Below, in pieces: positions 44,612 to 55,059 of a DNA stretch of 64,000 nt. Below the pieces are notes generated by a model that was not told where the DNA came from, did not search any database, and was given only the letters and a program-made list of their open reading frames with translations. Origin of the DNA: Megamerina dolium (taxonomy: Eukaryota > Arthropoda > Insecta > Diptera > Megamerinidae); NCBI GenBank assembly GCA_963854835.1, contig OY978525.1:54548355-54612354 (forward strand), in the 5' to 3' direction. The position numbers were made by a program, and so were the translations under genes. Within the stretch, counting starts at the first letter, position 1; each line of letters opens with the position of its first letter.

Positions 44612-45841
44612 GAACTAACTCAAACCACAGACATCCTAAAAAACTTAACACCCTCTATTAGAAACAAAAGAACGATAAACGCTTTAGGGACTGCTTGGAA
44701 ATACATCGCAGGAACCCCGGATCATGATGATTTCGAGATCATAGCTAATAATGTTTATGAGCTTAATATAAATAATAACAAGCAAGTTTATGTGAATAAA
44801 GCCTTTAACAAAAGATTAAATAATCTTACCGATATAATTAACAGAATTTCAAACACAATCAGAAAATATGTTTATTTAGAAAACGAAGTTGTAATCAACT
44901 TGTAAAATCGAATTAGATTAGTTAAAGAAGAACTTGTTAACATTGAAAACGCCATTGAATGGGCAAAAGTAGGTATAGCAAATTCACTAATATTAAGCAA
45001 AAAAGAAATGAAAATTGCAATGAATAAAATTGAAAAAGAAAATATCCCTTTTACGAGCCCAGAAGAGGCGCTTGAATATGCAAAAGTATCTGTATTATAC
45101 GACAATCAGAAAATAATATTTTATATGGTAAAAATACCAATTGCAACTAATGAAATCTATAATAACATAATTATAAGACCAGTAAAGCAAAAAAACTATG
45201 TTATTAATTTGAATTTCAAGCAAATTTTAAAAAATGGAAATGTTATTTACGCTATAAAAAACGATTGCAAGAATTATAATAATGTAACTATTTGTAAAGA
45301 AAGCGATTTAACAAACATATCTGAAACTAGTTGTATTCCTAATCTAATGAATAGCCGTAATTCTTCATGTAATCTGAGCAACGATCATCATATCCCTTTA
45401 ATTGAAGAAATTGAATCAGGTGTGATTTTTCTTAACAGCTATAATGGCTCCGTTTTTATAAATAATGCGGAACGGATTTTAACTGGAAATTTTCTATTAA
45501 AATTTCACAATTGCACACTTAAAATTGGTAATAGAACTTTCAAAAACATCGAGGTTTGTCCTCTACAAGCTATTCCAGAAATAGCTCAACACACACCTTT
45601 CGAAAAAGACAGAGTCAATCTATTATCACTTGAAGCTCTTAACGAGTTACAGATAAAAAACACAGAAATTATTAAAACAGTACAGAAACGCCTTAATATT
45701 GGAGGACTCTCAATTTTTCGAGTTCTGTGTGTGTTTATCATTGTGATTGCTTGTTTAAAGCCTTTCCTGAAATCCAGGGAAAGAATTGTACTTTGGGAAC
45801 CACAAATCCCACATAATACCGACGAGATTCAAGAACCATAA
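44612..45841 (+). pseudogene. Errantivirus envelope (Env) relic
   Basis: Begins inside Env; the signal peptide and most of the surface subunit are missing. A basic RNKR cleavage-type site near 44660 is followed by a hydrophobic segment resembling the fusion-peptide area, then a long helical region. A TAA at 44903-44905 interrupts the frame, which is otherwise open to 45841. A C-terminal hydrophobic stretch near 45715-45765 would be the membrane anchor, followed by a short basic/acidic tail. In intact errantiviruses Env mediates cell entry; this copy is truncated and interrupted. Confidence 0.8.
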
Positions 45842-45963
45842 ACTCTACGAACTAATGGCAATCCTCACAAGCGGATCGATCTCGAAGCTCCGATCAAACC
45901 ACCTAGATTGCATAATATCCCTTTTTTTTGAATGATTGGGGACAATCAAAATAAGAAGGGAGG

Positions 45964-46354
45964 AGTTAACACCAACAACATTTCCCTGCAATTTATTTTT
46001 TTAACTTCGTCACAAATAATATTTGCTGACACATCTTCTCGGTATCCGCTCTAAATTCTTCATTCTTTATTCTTTTTTTTTTCACACGCGCACTCAAAAG
46101 TGCTGTCGTACTGTCTGCAACTCCACTTGCTCACGTTGCATTAAACGTGATAACCAAAAGATCGCTCACTTTATGTGAAGTAGAATTAAGTCAGTTGTTA
46201 AAAAGCAATTCAACCAGAAAGACATAGTCTTTCTAAATTAAATAAAAAAAATTTTAATTGTAATAAAAAGACATAGAGAACATAGTTCTCTCTTTTATTT
46301 AAAATTTTTTATCAATAACTGAAACTAAAATCAACAAAAGACATTTACTTAACT
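45964..46354 (+). repeat. Errantivirus 3' LTR
   Basis: Follows the polypurine tract GAAGGGAGG (45955-45963). Starts AGTTAAC and ends TTAACT directly before a (TA)n tract. It is shorter than the 5' LTR by an internal deletion near 46342; other differences are a handful of single bases. Confidence 0.88.
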
Positions 46355-46575
<221 letters not shown>

Positions 46576-46576
46576 A

Positions 46577-47055
46577 TTAATTATGAAATTACGTAGTACC
46601 GTCATTATGCCCATTTCATTGATGAGCAGCTTTTCATTTTCGTTTTCTGTATTTTCTGCTTCACTTTCCAGGTCCCGTTCGTGGTCGGAATATCCCTCAT
46701 GTTCTTTTGCATTTTTGTCTTCAACATTTCTTGCCATAGAACGAGTGTTAACCATAGCTACTTCAGGTTCTGACTTTGGTACTCTGCTGAGTGCGTCTGC
46801 ACTGAAATATCTTTTACCTGGCTTATAAATTATCTCAAAATCAAATTCGGATCATTTATGCCTGAAACTTGGCAAACGTGACGTCTGGTCCTCTAGGTTT
46901 GCAATTCCTCGTAGTAGCTGGTCAGTGTGGATTTTGAACTGTCTACCGAGTATATAAGCCCGATAATTCTTCACAGCCCATACGATGGCCAGGAATTCTT
47001 TTTCAATGGTGGAATACCTTTTGTCAGAATCACTGAGTGCCCTGCTTGCAAAGGC
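46577..47055 (-). pseudogene. Gypsy-G RNase H C-terminal half (right copy)
   Basis: Minus strand from 47055: AFASRALSDSDKRYSTIEKE, FLAIVWAVKNYRAYILGRQF, KIHTDQ, then a TGA at 46852-46854, [20 protein letters not shown] and an acidic tail ([20 protein letters not shown]). The standard gypsy RNase H/tether order is clear. It runs into the (TA)n tract at its 3' end. Confidence 0.85.
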
Positions 47056-47333
47056 TGTTAAAATAAAACACGGCGAGTTCAATTGAGCAAGTACACGATA
47101 TTATATTTAACAGGTTCAGAAGAACAAAGTAAAGTGAAGAGTAAAATATTATATGTGCATGTTATATATGAGTATATACATATATGAAATTGAACAGTTA
47201 GAAATGACAATAGTAGAGTTGAAATTGCTGAATACAATAGCGAATTACAATATGCCACGTATTAAAAGACAACGAATATTACGCAGTTATGTATACAAAA
47301 TAGTGTTGCTGTTAAACAATGTTGCTTTTAACA
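47056..47333 (-). repeat. copia-R 3' LTR
   Basis: On the minus strand begins TGTTAAAAGC and ends TTTTAACA, followed at once by gypsy RNase H (AFASRAL). At 278 bases it is the only full-length LTR of this copia in the window. Confidence 0.88.
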
Positions 47334-47340
47334 CTCTCAC

Positions 47341-48114
47341 TCATTGATTGAATTGCAACGTCCCTAAAAGTTGTAAATTTTTCTTAAAACGTTGGCTTGT
47401 TAATGGCTCTGTGAATATATCTGCGCGTTGTAGCTCAGTGTTGACATATTTGAATTCAACAGTCTTATTCTTTTGTAGATCTATGATGAAATGTAACCTT
47501 ATATCAATATGCTTTGTATTGTGATGCAATCCCGGATTTTCAATGAGTCGAATTGCACCCTGATTATCGACGTTAAGAACTGTAGGTGGGTGTAGAATAT
47601 AACCAACATCGGCCAAAAGTTGTTGAAGCCAAATTAACTCCTTAGCTCCTTCACACGATGCCATGCACTCGGCTTCCGTTGTCGATAAAGCCACAGTTTT
47701 TTGACGATGGCTCCTCCTAGTTACAACGCTGTCATTTATAAGAAACACATAGCCTGTTGTAGATTGCCTTGTATCGATGTCTCGAGGGAAATCTGCGTAT
47801 AGCCTTCAAATTTAAAAGATTTACCTGATCTGTACTGTACTGTACGAAATATCCTTTTGACGGCTTGTACGTGGCAGTTTTTAGGATTTCCGGTGCATTT
47901 ACTAACTTCACTAAATGCAACGAAATATCAGGTCTGGACACTGTAGCAGCAAAGATCAAACAGCCAATAGCTTCTCTGAATGGATATTTTATATTGTTTT
48001 CCTCACTCGATTTCGATAGATATACGTTGCTGTCACTTGGAGTTGAAACATCTTTTGCATCATCCATATTAAATCGATTAAGTATTTTCATTAAATAGCA
48101 ATGCTGGCTAATTT
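47341..48114 (-). pseudogene. copia-R RT end and RNase H
   Basis: Minus strand: MKILNRFNMDDAKDVSTPSD, GCLIFAATVSRPDISLHL (48091-47870), a frame change near 47750, then the RNase H with KTVALSTTEAECMA, ELIWLQQLL, NVDNQGAIRLIENPGLHHNT and KHIDIRLHFI, ending LQFNQ and a stop at 47341. The motifs are complete and typical of copia. Confidence 0.87.
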
Positions 48115-49208
48115 TTATTGATTTGTTAAATCTATCTCGGTAAATTTCGCAATATAATATTTGTTTTCGCCATACGTGATATGAAAATTGTTTGATAATT
48201 TTTCAATAAATAATTTTAAAACAGCTTTGTTTGTAGATATTATCAACCCATCATCAACGTATAGAAGCAAAATAATCTTGCTATTTTGAATATTTCCATG
48301 AAACACATAATGATTAGCACTTGATTGCTTCATTTTAAATGTTTGTAAAAATTCAGTAAATTTCGAGTTCCAAATCGCGAGAAGCTTGTTTAAGGCCATA
48401 AAAACACTTTTTGAGACGAAACACTAAATTTTTACCAGGACTAACATTGATGCCTTTTGGAATACTCATATAAATTTCCTCACTGAGGTTACCATATAAA
48501 AACGCAGTTTTTACATCGTACTGCATCATTTCCATGTATTCAAAAGCAGCAATCGCCATGGCAACTCTCACTGAATCATATCGAATTACAGGCGAATAAG
48601 TCTCCCTATAGTCTATACCAGGTTCTTGCGAATAGCCTTTGGCAACTAGTCGTGCTTTAAATATTAGTTTTTAGGTTGGATTTGATTTAATTTTAAATAT
48701 CCATTTGCATCCCACAATATTTTTCTCATGTGGTTTTGCGACTAGCTTCAAGGGAATTTACTTCATCATTTATCGCCGATTTCCAGTTTGCTCCTTATTT
48801 CGAATTCACAGAGTCATCATAAGTATCAGGCTCTGGGATGGTTGCCAAACAACCTATGTAATCATAACCAAATCGTTGAGGGGGTACAACATCTCTACGT
48901 AGACCATACCTCTTGTTCTCCCTTGTGTCAACAACTGAATCTGTAGATGCAGAATTGGTAGGTGTAGTTGACATAACGGTTGTTGATGCTTCCGTTTTCA
49001 GCGAAGATTCAGTGTGCTGGAGATATGCTGCCGAAAAAGTGAAAAATCGCTTTCATTTTGTTGTTCACGGCTGCCACTGTCCGTATCTTCCTCGTCGTCA
49101 TCGTGGAATGGTCCAAACTTAATTAACTTTTCATTGAAAACAACGTCGCAACTAACTACCACCTTATTTGTCTCTGTATCTTACAAATGAAAATTTGTTG
49201 CTGAAGGT
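48115..49208 (-). pseudogene. copia-R reverse transcriptase and IN-RT linker
   Basis: Minus strand: linker with YGLRRDVVPPQRFGYD (about 48905-48860), then RT blocks VAMAIAAFEYMEMMQYDVKTAFLYGNL (48570-48490), KCFYGLKQASRD, and the active site LLLYVDDGLIIS (near 48260). Frames change near 48356, as in the left copy, and stops occur near 48110 and 48670. The shared break positions support common descent with copia-L. Confidence 0.85.
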
Positions 49209-50240
49209 TTAGAACCAACTAGAAACATCTTCTTGCAGGTAGACCATGCATTCGGTGTCAAAAATCTTCAAGTGACTTAAATCTGGCTTTTTATCAAACC
49301 AGCACTCAAACGGTATTTTTGACCTATTTGCCAATGCTGATTTATTGAGTATATAAACTGCCGTTTTTACTGCTTCAGGCCACAAAAGTTTGTTTAGACC
49401 GCTTGCCAGCAACATCATACGAGCTGATTCTTGAACCGTTCTATTTTCTCTTTCGATGAAACAGTTCACAAAAGAAATCGGTTTTATCTGTCTCATTAAT
49501 GCAATGAGCTAATTGTTTTTCACACATAATTTTAATTGTTGCTGTATTTATGTGCCCAAGTCTGTAATGCCATTGCTGCAGTGTATCAAGCTGGGCTGAA
49601 TTTGCTACAAAATCATTTCTTTGTTTAAACATCATACTAAATTGATTTTTAGAACCACAAATGCCTATTGCCAATATGTTTTTGTATTTATCTGTCAACG
49701 TACAACATTTGGATTCGATTAACATCGTGAACCGTTCTGTTGTTGCTGACCCAGTAGAAAACAGATTTTGCCTTAGTTGCGGAACGTATTGAACGTTTGT
49801 GAGAATACGAGGTATCCTCTTGTTGTTCACGAGGGCATAGATTTTAATGCTACCAAAACCTCTGATCGGCAATTTCTCATTATTCGCAATATAAACATAT
49901 CGGTCTAAATTTGACAACTGTAAATCAGTGAACCACTCTTTGCGTGAAGTCATGTGCTCTATGGCACCTGAATTCGCAATCCACACGTCACTACAGGGCG
50001 CTGACATAACATCAGATGTCGACGCAATAAACGCTACCTCATCACCGTTTTTGCCCCTTTGCTTGTTGCCTTCATGTTTTTGCTTGATTTGCCTTTTTTT
50101 GCACCACATTCTCTCTCCCAGTGTCTATGTTGTTGCAAAAGTTGCATTTTGATGTCCGCTTTCTGTCGGCGAATGACTTCCTGAATCTTTGCAAATTTGC
50201 GTTGAATGCAGCTTCTGTCACGTCTGCATCGCTGTTCTTT
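49209..50240 (-). pseudogene. copia-R zinc knuckle, protease, GAG-pre-integrase and integrase remnant
   Basis: The zinc-knuckle region (near 50160-50120) has a small deletion that destroys the last His/Cys spacing. The frame 50109-49441 has VWIANSGAIEHMTSRKEWF (protease, Asp replaced by Asn), LRQNLFSTGS and WHYRLGHINTATIK without the RTE insertion found in the left copy. The integrase core is deleted between KTDFFC and the region NRTVQESARMMLLASG (49496-49209), as in the left copy. Confidence 0.85.
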
Positions 50241-50427
50241 TTAACCCTAGAAGGCTAACATTTACGTGTAGTTTTTTTTCTTGTTGTTGCTACACGAGCA
50301 TCTAGTAACCTAACGGTACCAAATTCAACAAGTGCTTTCTTCAATAGTTTCTAAGCAAGCGCAACAACATAAGCAAGGCATTTTTAGTCATTGAAGTGCT
50401 CTTAGAGCGAGAACATTAAGAGGCTGT

Positions 50428-50495
50428 ACGTAAAAATTACGTGGTGTTAGCGTTAAGGGTAAAATTTGTGCACGTAAATTTTACGTGGTGTTAGC
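50428..50495 (+). repeat. piggyBac subterminal palindromic repeats (left end)
   Basis: Two copies of a unit close to ACGTAAATTTTACGTGGTGT plus TAGC, at 50428-50451 and 50472-50495. A third is at the right end (52675-52698). The core ACGTAAA(A)TTTACGT is itself palindromic. Position and repetition suggest transposase-binding or regulatory sites, an inference. Confidence 0.8.
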
Positions 50496-50549
50496 AATAA
50501 AAGTAAAATTTTGTATAACAGTTTTAAGTAGTGACAAGCGAAGTAGTAA

Positions 50550-52445
50550 AAAGCGAATAATTCTAAGCGCGGTCTCAGCAGTGAAGATGTTGCGGCATTG
50601 CTTAACTCCAGCGACTTCAGTGATATTAGCGACGTTAGCAATATAGAGGAGGAAGATGATTTCGATAGCGATGACAGTTTTGCTGATAAGAATTGGTATC
50701 CCACTGCAAACGATGAAAATGACATTGAAAAAGAATTGGCAGAAGCATTTGATATATCACGGAATACTTCGCATTTACCAAAAACTAATAAGCGTCATAA
50801 AACAGACCTAACAGAAAACATTCCTGTAGCTAGCGCAGAAGTAGAAAAAAGTGAAATTTTAGGCAAGAACGGCTACGTTTGGAATAACTTTCCCCTACAC
50901 GGTGAAGGTGGTAAATGCGCTTCAAGAAATATTATATTTATTCCGCCAGGTAAGAAAATAACAAATGCATTGGTTGTATTTTTGTATAATATTTTTGTTG
51001 TTTAATTAGGCACAACGATCACAGCAAAGCAGTCTATAGAGCCAGAAGATATATTTAATTTATTTATGACTGAGGATATATTAAATACTATTTTGAATCA
51101 CACAAATTTGAAAATTTCTCAGCTAAGACAAAAATATAAATTGCAAAACTCCACAATTTCCGACTTAAATTTGGTGGAGTTGAAAGCCTTGTTGGGTTTG
51201 TTATTGTTGTCTGCAGCTTTGAAGAGTAATCACCTTACTGCTGACCTCTTATTTGACACGTCTTATTCTGGAGATAGATACAGAGCCACAATGAGTAAAG
51301 ATAGGTTCAAATTTCTATTAAACGCTTTGAGATTTGATGATCCCACTACAAGAGAAGAGCGCAAAAAAGAAACTTCATTTGCTCCAATTTCAGAAATTTG
51401 GGAAAATTTTATAGACAAATGTAATATACATTTTAAGCCTGGATCCTATGTTACTATTGATGAGCAACTAGTTGGTTTTCGTGGTAGATGCCCATTTAAA
51501 ATGTACATACCAAATAAGCCAAAAAAATTTGGAATAGAAATTGTGATGCTTTGCGATAATTCTACAAAATATGTTATTAATGCCGAACCTTACCTTGGCA
51601 AGTCAACTAAAACTGAAGGCAAGCCATTGGCCACTTACTATGTTGAGAAACTGACGAAACCTTTGTACGGAAGCAGTCGAAACATCACAATGGATAACTG
51701 GTTCACCAGCATTCCTTTAGCACGAAATCTGTTGGAAAAACCATACAAGTTAACTGTTGTGGGAACTTTACGCAAAAACAAGGCAGAAATACCACCAGAG
51801 CTACTTGATCTGAAATCGCAGGGTACTGGATCTTCTCGATTTGTTTATGATAAGAATATAACTCTGGTGTCTTTCAAGCCGAAACAGAATAAGAATGTTT
51901 TATTGATATCAACAATGCATTTGAGTGGAGCACTTAACTCAACAACTGGAAAACCAGAAATTGTGCACACGTATAATTCGACTAAAGGTGCGGTTGACAC
52001 CTTTGACCAGATGGCTCAAAACATGTGCTGCAATCGAAAAACTAGACGTTGGCCTCTCTGTTTTTTCTATAATATGCTGAACATTGCATCAGTTAACGCG
52101 TATGTTATTTATAGCTATAACGCAGTGCAAAAAGGGATTAAGCCAATGAACAGAATAAAGTTTATGCTTAATTTGCAAGAACAACTTACCAGGCCATGGC
52201 AAGAGCAACGACTAAGCACGACTATCAACTTGCCATCAAAACTAAAACAAAATATAAAAAATAATTTACAGATAAACTCGGCTTGCGAAGAACCTTCTCA
52301 GGACAAGGGAAAGAGAACATATTGCAAATATTGCCACTACTCAAAAAAGCGCATGACAACCACATACTGTCATATTTGTAAAAACGCGGCACTATGTGGA
52401 GAGCATCAGATAAAAATATGCAAAGACTGTATTAACCAGGACTGA
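50550..52445 (+). CDS. piggyBac transposase (two exons)
   Basis: Exon 1 is open from 50550 (after TAA 50547) to 50949 and carries the family N-terminus (RGLSSEDVAALLNSSDFSDI) and an acidic stretch. A 60-base intron (50950-51009, GTAAGA...TTAG) joins in phase 1 to exon 2, open to 52445. Catalytic Asp residues: VTIDEQLVGFRG (51450-51485), NITMDNWFTSIPL (51680-51720) and STKGAVDTFDQM (51975-52012). The C-terminus has a Cys-rich zinc-finger domain (CKYCHYSKKRMTTTYC, CKDC). No in-frame ATG exists in exon 1, so either the start codon was lost or an upstream exon supplies it; the first in-frame Met is at 51066. Otherwise undamaged. Confidence 0.92.
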
Positions 52446-52674
52446 TGATATATACTTATATATAAGCATTTACTTTCTGATCTTAAAAATTAATTATATT
52501 TATTTTAAAAATTGTTTTTGTTTATTTACCTTTAAAAATTGTTTTTTTTTTTTACTGAGTTTAATATGAATTTAATATGAGTTTGCCTTAATATGAGTTA
52601 TTTAATAAATAAAAAGCAAAAAAAAAACAAATTTTCTAACATTTATTGAAGCGCTTTAGGAAAAATTCCATAGT

Positions 52675-52698
52675 ACGTAAAATTTACGTGGTGTTAGT
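52675..52698 (+). repeat. piggyBac subterminal palindromic repeat (right end)
   Basis: ACGTAAAATTTACGTGGTGT plus TAG, the same unit and orientation as the two left-end copies, about 37 bases inside the right terminus. Confidence 0.8.
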
Positions 52699-52738
52699 TT
52701 TAACGTATAATTAAATCATGTTAGCCTTCTAGGGTTAA

Positions 52739-53262
52739 ATTGATCTTCTTGTAGTTGTAGCTTTGCTATCAAATTTTCTATAGTTCTGCCTTCCTTTATG
52801 TTGTACCACACGGTTTTGAAATTTTGATATTTTGATTGAAAACTACTTATAATCCGTACCATCTTGATGTTGTCGGATAACTTTTCTCCTTGTGCCTCTA
52901 TCTCTGCTGCCAAGGACGACACCTTAGATACGTATGCTGCAATTGACTCATCTTCTTGCATTCGTAACGAGAAATATTCTTCATAAAGGCACATAACCTT
53001 TACTTCACCTTGTTTGTCGTGGATATTTGTTAACTAGTCGTATACATCGTTCGAACTGTTACACGATAGCACATGGTTTGCTTGATCTTCATCCATAATC
53101 CTTTTGATCTTGGGAGACCGAATCATTGAATTTCGATACTCCTCGTACTATTCTAAGTAACCCGTGGCCTTTTAATACCGCATCGACATTGATTTTCCAC
53201 AACCTGTAGTTATGGTTGTTTAATCGGTGGAAAATATGAATGGATTCCTCAGTCATATTGAA
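52739..53262 (-). pseudogene. copia-R Gag N-terminal part
   Basis: Minus-strand ATG at 53262 (MTEESIHIFHRLNNHNYRLW) matches copia-L Gag. A deletion of about 50 bases near 53090 shifts the frame relative to the left copy. From 52994 the frame is again open (MCLYEEYFSLRMQEDESIAA) up to the piggyBac insertion at 52738. The TAG present in copia-L at the VYD position is conserved here (near 53036). Confidence 0.85.
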
Positions 53263-53349
53263 CCAAATTATTAAAAAAAAACTTTAAAAATTTCAAATAT
53301 GTATAATATGTACTATAACTCTTATTCAATTGAACCACGTTGGGCCCAA

Positions 53350-53529
53350 AAGTATATACGTATATGAGTATATACATATATGAAATTGAACAGTTAGAAA
53401 TGACAATAGTAGAGTTGAAATAGCTGAATACAATAGTGAATTACAATATGACACGTATTAAAAGACAGCGAATATTACACAGTTATGTATACAAAATTGT
53501 GTTGCTGTTAAACAATGTTGCTTTTAACA
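53350..53529 (-). repeat. copia-R 5' LTR, 3'-truncated
   Basis: Starts TGTTAAAAGC next to the gypsy GAAAATATAG and is collinear with the 3' LTR, but its last part (about 70-80 bases, up to the primer site) is deleted, so it joins directly to TTTGGGCCCAACG. Confidence 0.85.
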
Positions 53530-54437
53530 CTATATTTTCCAATTTCACCTTGCGATAGAATTGCACCTACAGTCTCGTTGCTACCATCTATTGTTAACAC
53601 AAAACGTCTGTGTAGATTAAAATGGTTGGAGATCAAGTTGCTTGGTTTAAATCTTCAAAAGTTTTCTGACATCTTCCGTCCATTTAAATTTCTCGAATTT
53701 TTCTCTCAAATTTTCTTTTTTTAACACATTCCACTTTTCCAGGGTCTGGTAATGTTCCTTCCTCATCGTATTTATGGCCTAGGTAAATTATTTCTTTTCT
53801 TAGAAACTGTAACTTTTCTGTATTTAGCTTATGTAGTTAGTTATGTTTATAAAAAAGTTCAAATAATCTTCGTAAACACGGTTCATGTTGTGTCAAGTTC
53901 CGATCATGGATGAAGATGTCATCCAAATAGACAAAACAATCTATACCTTGAAGTCCTGTTAGTATATGGTTCATTAGCCTTTTTTTGCCGGTCTGCCTTT
54001 TCCATCAGTACTTAATGGTACCCACTGGCAAGGTGAAATATCTATGTCCTAGCTGATCTACTATTTCATATATACGAAGAATTAGAAAAACTTGTTTAAT
54101 GGTGGCGTCGTTTAATTTTCTGAATTCTATTACTAGCCTCCATTTTCTTTTGCCATCTTCTCCCGCTTTCTTTGGAAATAAAATTATCGGAGAATTTCAA
54201 GGAGAGGAGCTTGGAACAATTACTCCATCTTCCAACATTTTATTTACCTGCCGCATTAGGCAGGTAAATAAAATGTGCGCTTCTGGTAGTCTGTACCGTC
54301 TTTGATTGATTAGCACCTGATCGATCTCTACTGGTATTGTGTGGCTTATACCTGAATATGTCTACTATGGATTTTTTTCCTCAATATTTAAGTTGGGGTT
54401 TAGCTTAATTGTTTCTTATATTTTGGTAACCCTTTCG
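53530..54437 (-). pseudogene. Gypsy-G reverse transcriptase and RNase H start (right copy)
   Basis: Minus strand: INQRRYRLPEAH near 54310, a palindrome at 54275-54236, KAGEDGKRKWRLVIEFRKLN (about 54180-54120), IVDQLGHRYFT, the catalytic box FVYLDDIFIHD (about 53940), LNTEKLQFLRKEIIYLGHKY, then RNase H FVLTIDGSNETVGAILSQGE ending at copia. Stops and deletions occur (near 53990, 53830, 53700). It retains the YLDD box that the left copy lost. Confidence 0.85.
54236..54275. repeat. Perfect 16-bp-arm palindrome in gypsy-G RT (right copy)
   Basis: Arms 54236-54251 and 54260-54275 are exact reverse complements with an 8-base loop. Arms are identical to those of the left copy; only the loop differs. 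Confidence 0.85.
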
Positions 54438-55059
54438 AGGCTTCAGACCTGGTAAATCTACCATTGATCAGATTTTCACACTGCGCCAAAACCTGGAGAA
54501 GACCCAAGAAAAACAGATCGACACACACCACTTATTCGTTATTATAAAGCCGCTTTCAACAGTCCGGTAAGAGATTACCTCTACGCAACAATGTCTGAGT
54601 TCGGTATTTCTGCAAAGCTCATTCGACTTTGTAGAATGACACTGCATAACTCCCGTTGTGCAGTGAAAATTGGGAAGGACCTCTCCGCACCGTTTAATAC
54701 CGAACGGGGTTTTGGACAAGATGATTCGTTATCGTGCAACTTCTTCAATCTTATCTTATTATGGAGAAAATTATACGAGCTGCAGATTTACGACATAATG
54801 GCACTATCTTTAACAGTGACATGCTGCTGGCGTATGCCGACGACATTGACATAATCGGCATGGACACTCGAGCAGTGAGTACAGCATTCAGAGAGTCGTG
54901 TGGAATGGATCTTACGGTGAACGAGGGCAAGACGAAGAGTTGTGGAGAACCTCACGGCGCTTGGAATTACTAACTGGCGCCAGCTAGCGCAGAACAGAGA
55001 TGACTGGCCAAGCATGTTATATTCGGCCTAAATCGATATTCGGTTGTTATGGCCACATA
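54438..55059 (+). mobile_element. RTE-clade LINE fragment (RTE-R), RT with internal deletion
   Basis: Starts at the FRPGKSTIDQIFTLRQ block and runs through LCRMTLHNSRCAVKIGKDL, a damaged QGDSLSC, and YADDIDIIG near 54832-54858. After VNEGKTK (54925) it jumps to the C-terminal tail and 3' end (TTATGGCCACATA, about 55047). It is on the plus strand within minus-strand gypsy-G. No clear target duplication. Multiple frameshifts. Confidence 0.85.

Larger units (their letters stand above)
22107..46354 (+). mobile_element. Errantivirus-like Ty3/gypsy element, split by about 19 kb of nested TEs
   Basis: The left part (22107 to about 23026) holds a 5' LTR, primer-site region and leader. The right part (about 42241-46354) holds the rest of the leader, gag, protease, the start of RT, env, a polypurine tract and the 3' LTR. 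The two LTRs are nearly identical except for a deletion of about 40 bases in the right one. Both outer edges abut (TA)n tracts, and errantiviruses are known to choose TATA-like targets. Reading the parts as one element is an inference: no target duplication for the intervening JB could be found. RT, RNase H and integrase are deleted, so it cannot replicate by itself. Confidence 0.7.
50245..52734 (+). mobile_element. piggyBac-family DNA transposon with perfect ends
   Basis: TTAA flanks both sides (50241-50244, 52735-52738). Terminal inverted repeats of 17 bases, CCCTAGAAGGCTAACAT, are identical at both ends. It carries one transposase gene of two exons with all three catalytic aspartates. Removing the element and one TTAA restores the copia gag reading on the other strand. 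The left copia copy lacks it, so it arrived after the duplication. Confidence 0.96.
47056..53529 (-). mobile_element. Ty1/copia retrotransposon, right copy (copia-R)
   Basis: Minus strand: truncated 5' LTR (53529-53350), part of the primer site, gag, protease, GAG-pre-integrase, integrase remnant, RT, RNase H, and a full 3' LTR (47333-47056). It shares with copia-L the NSG protease site and the integrase-core deletion, so both descend from one already defective copy. It keeps the RNase H that copia-L has lost. A piggyBac element interrupts gag (50245-52734). No target duplication was visible at the gypsy junctions. Confidence 0.92.

Noticed and set aside
22107..46354. Infectious endogenous retrovirus
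   Set aside because: RT, RNase H and integrase are deleted, gag has two frameshifts, env is truncated with a stop, and the leader is split by about 19 kb; it is a relic.
47056..53529. Target-site duplication for the copia insertion in gypsy-G
   Set aside because: The 5 bases before the 5' LTR (TATAG) and after the 3' LTR (GCCTT) do not match; a few gypsy codons seem lost, so none is claimed.
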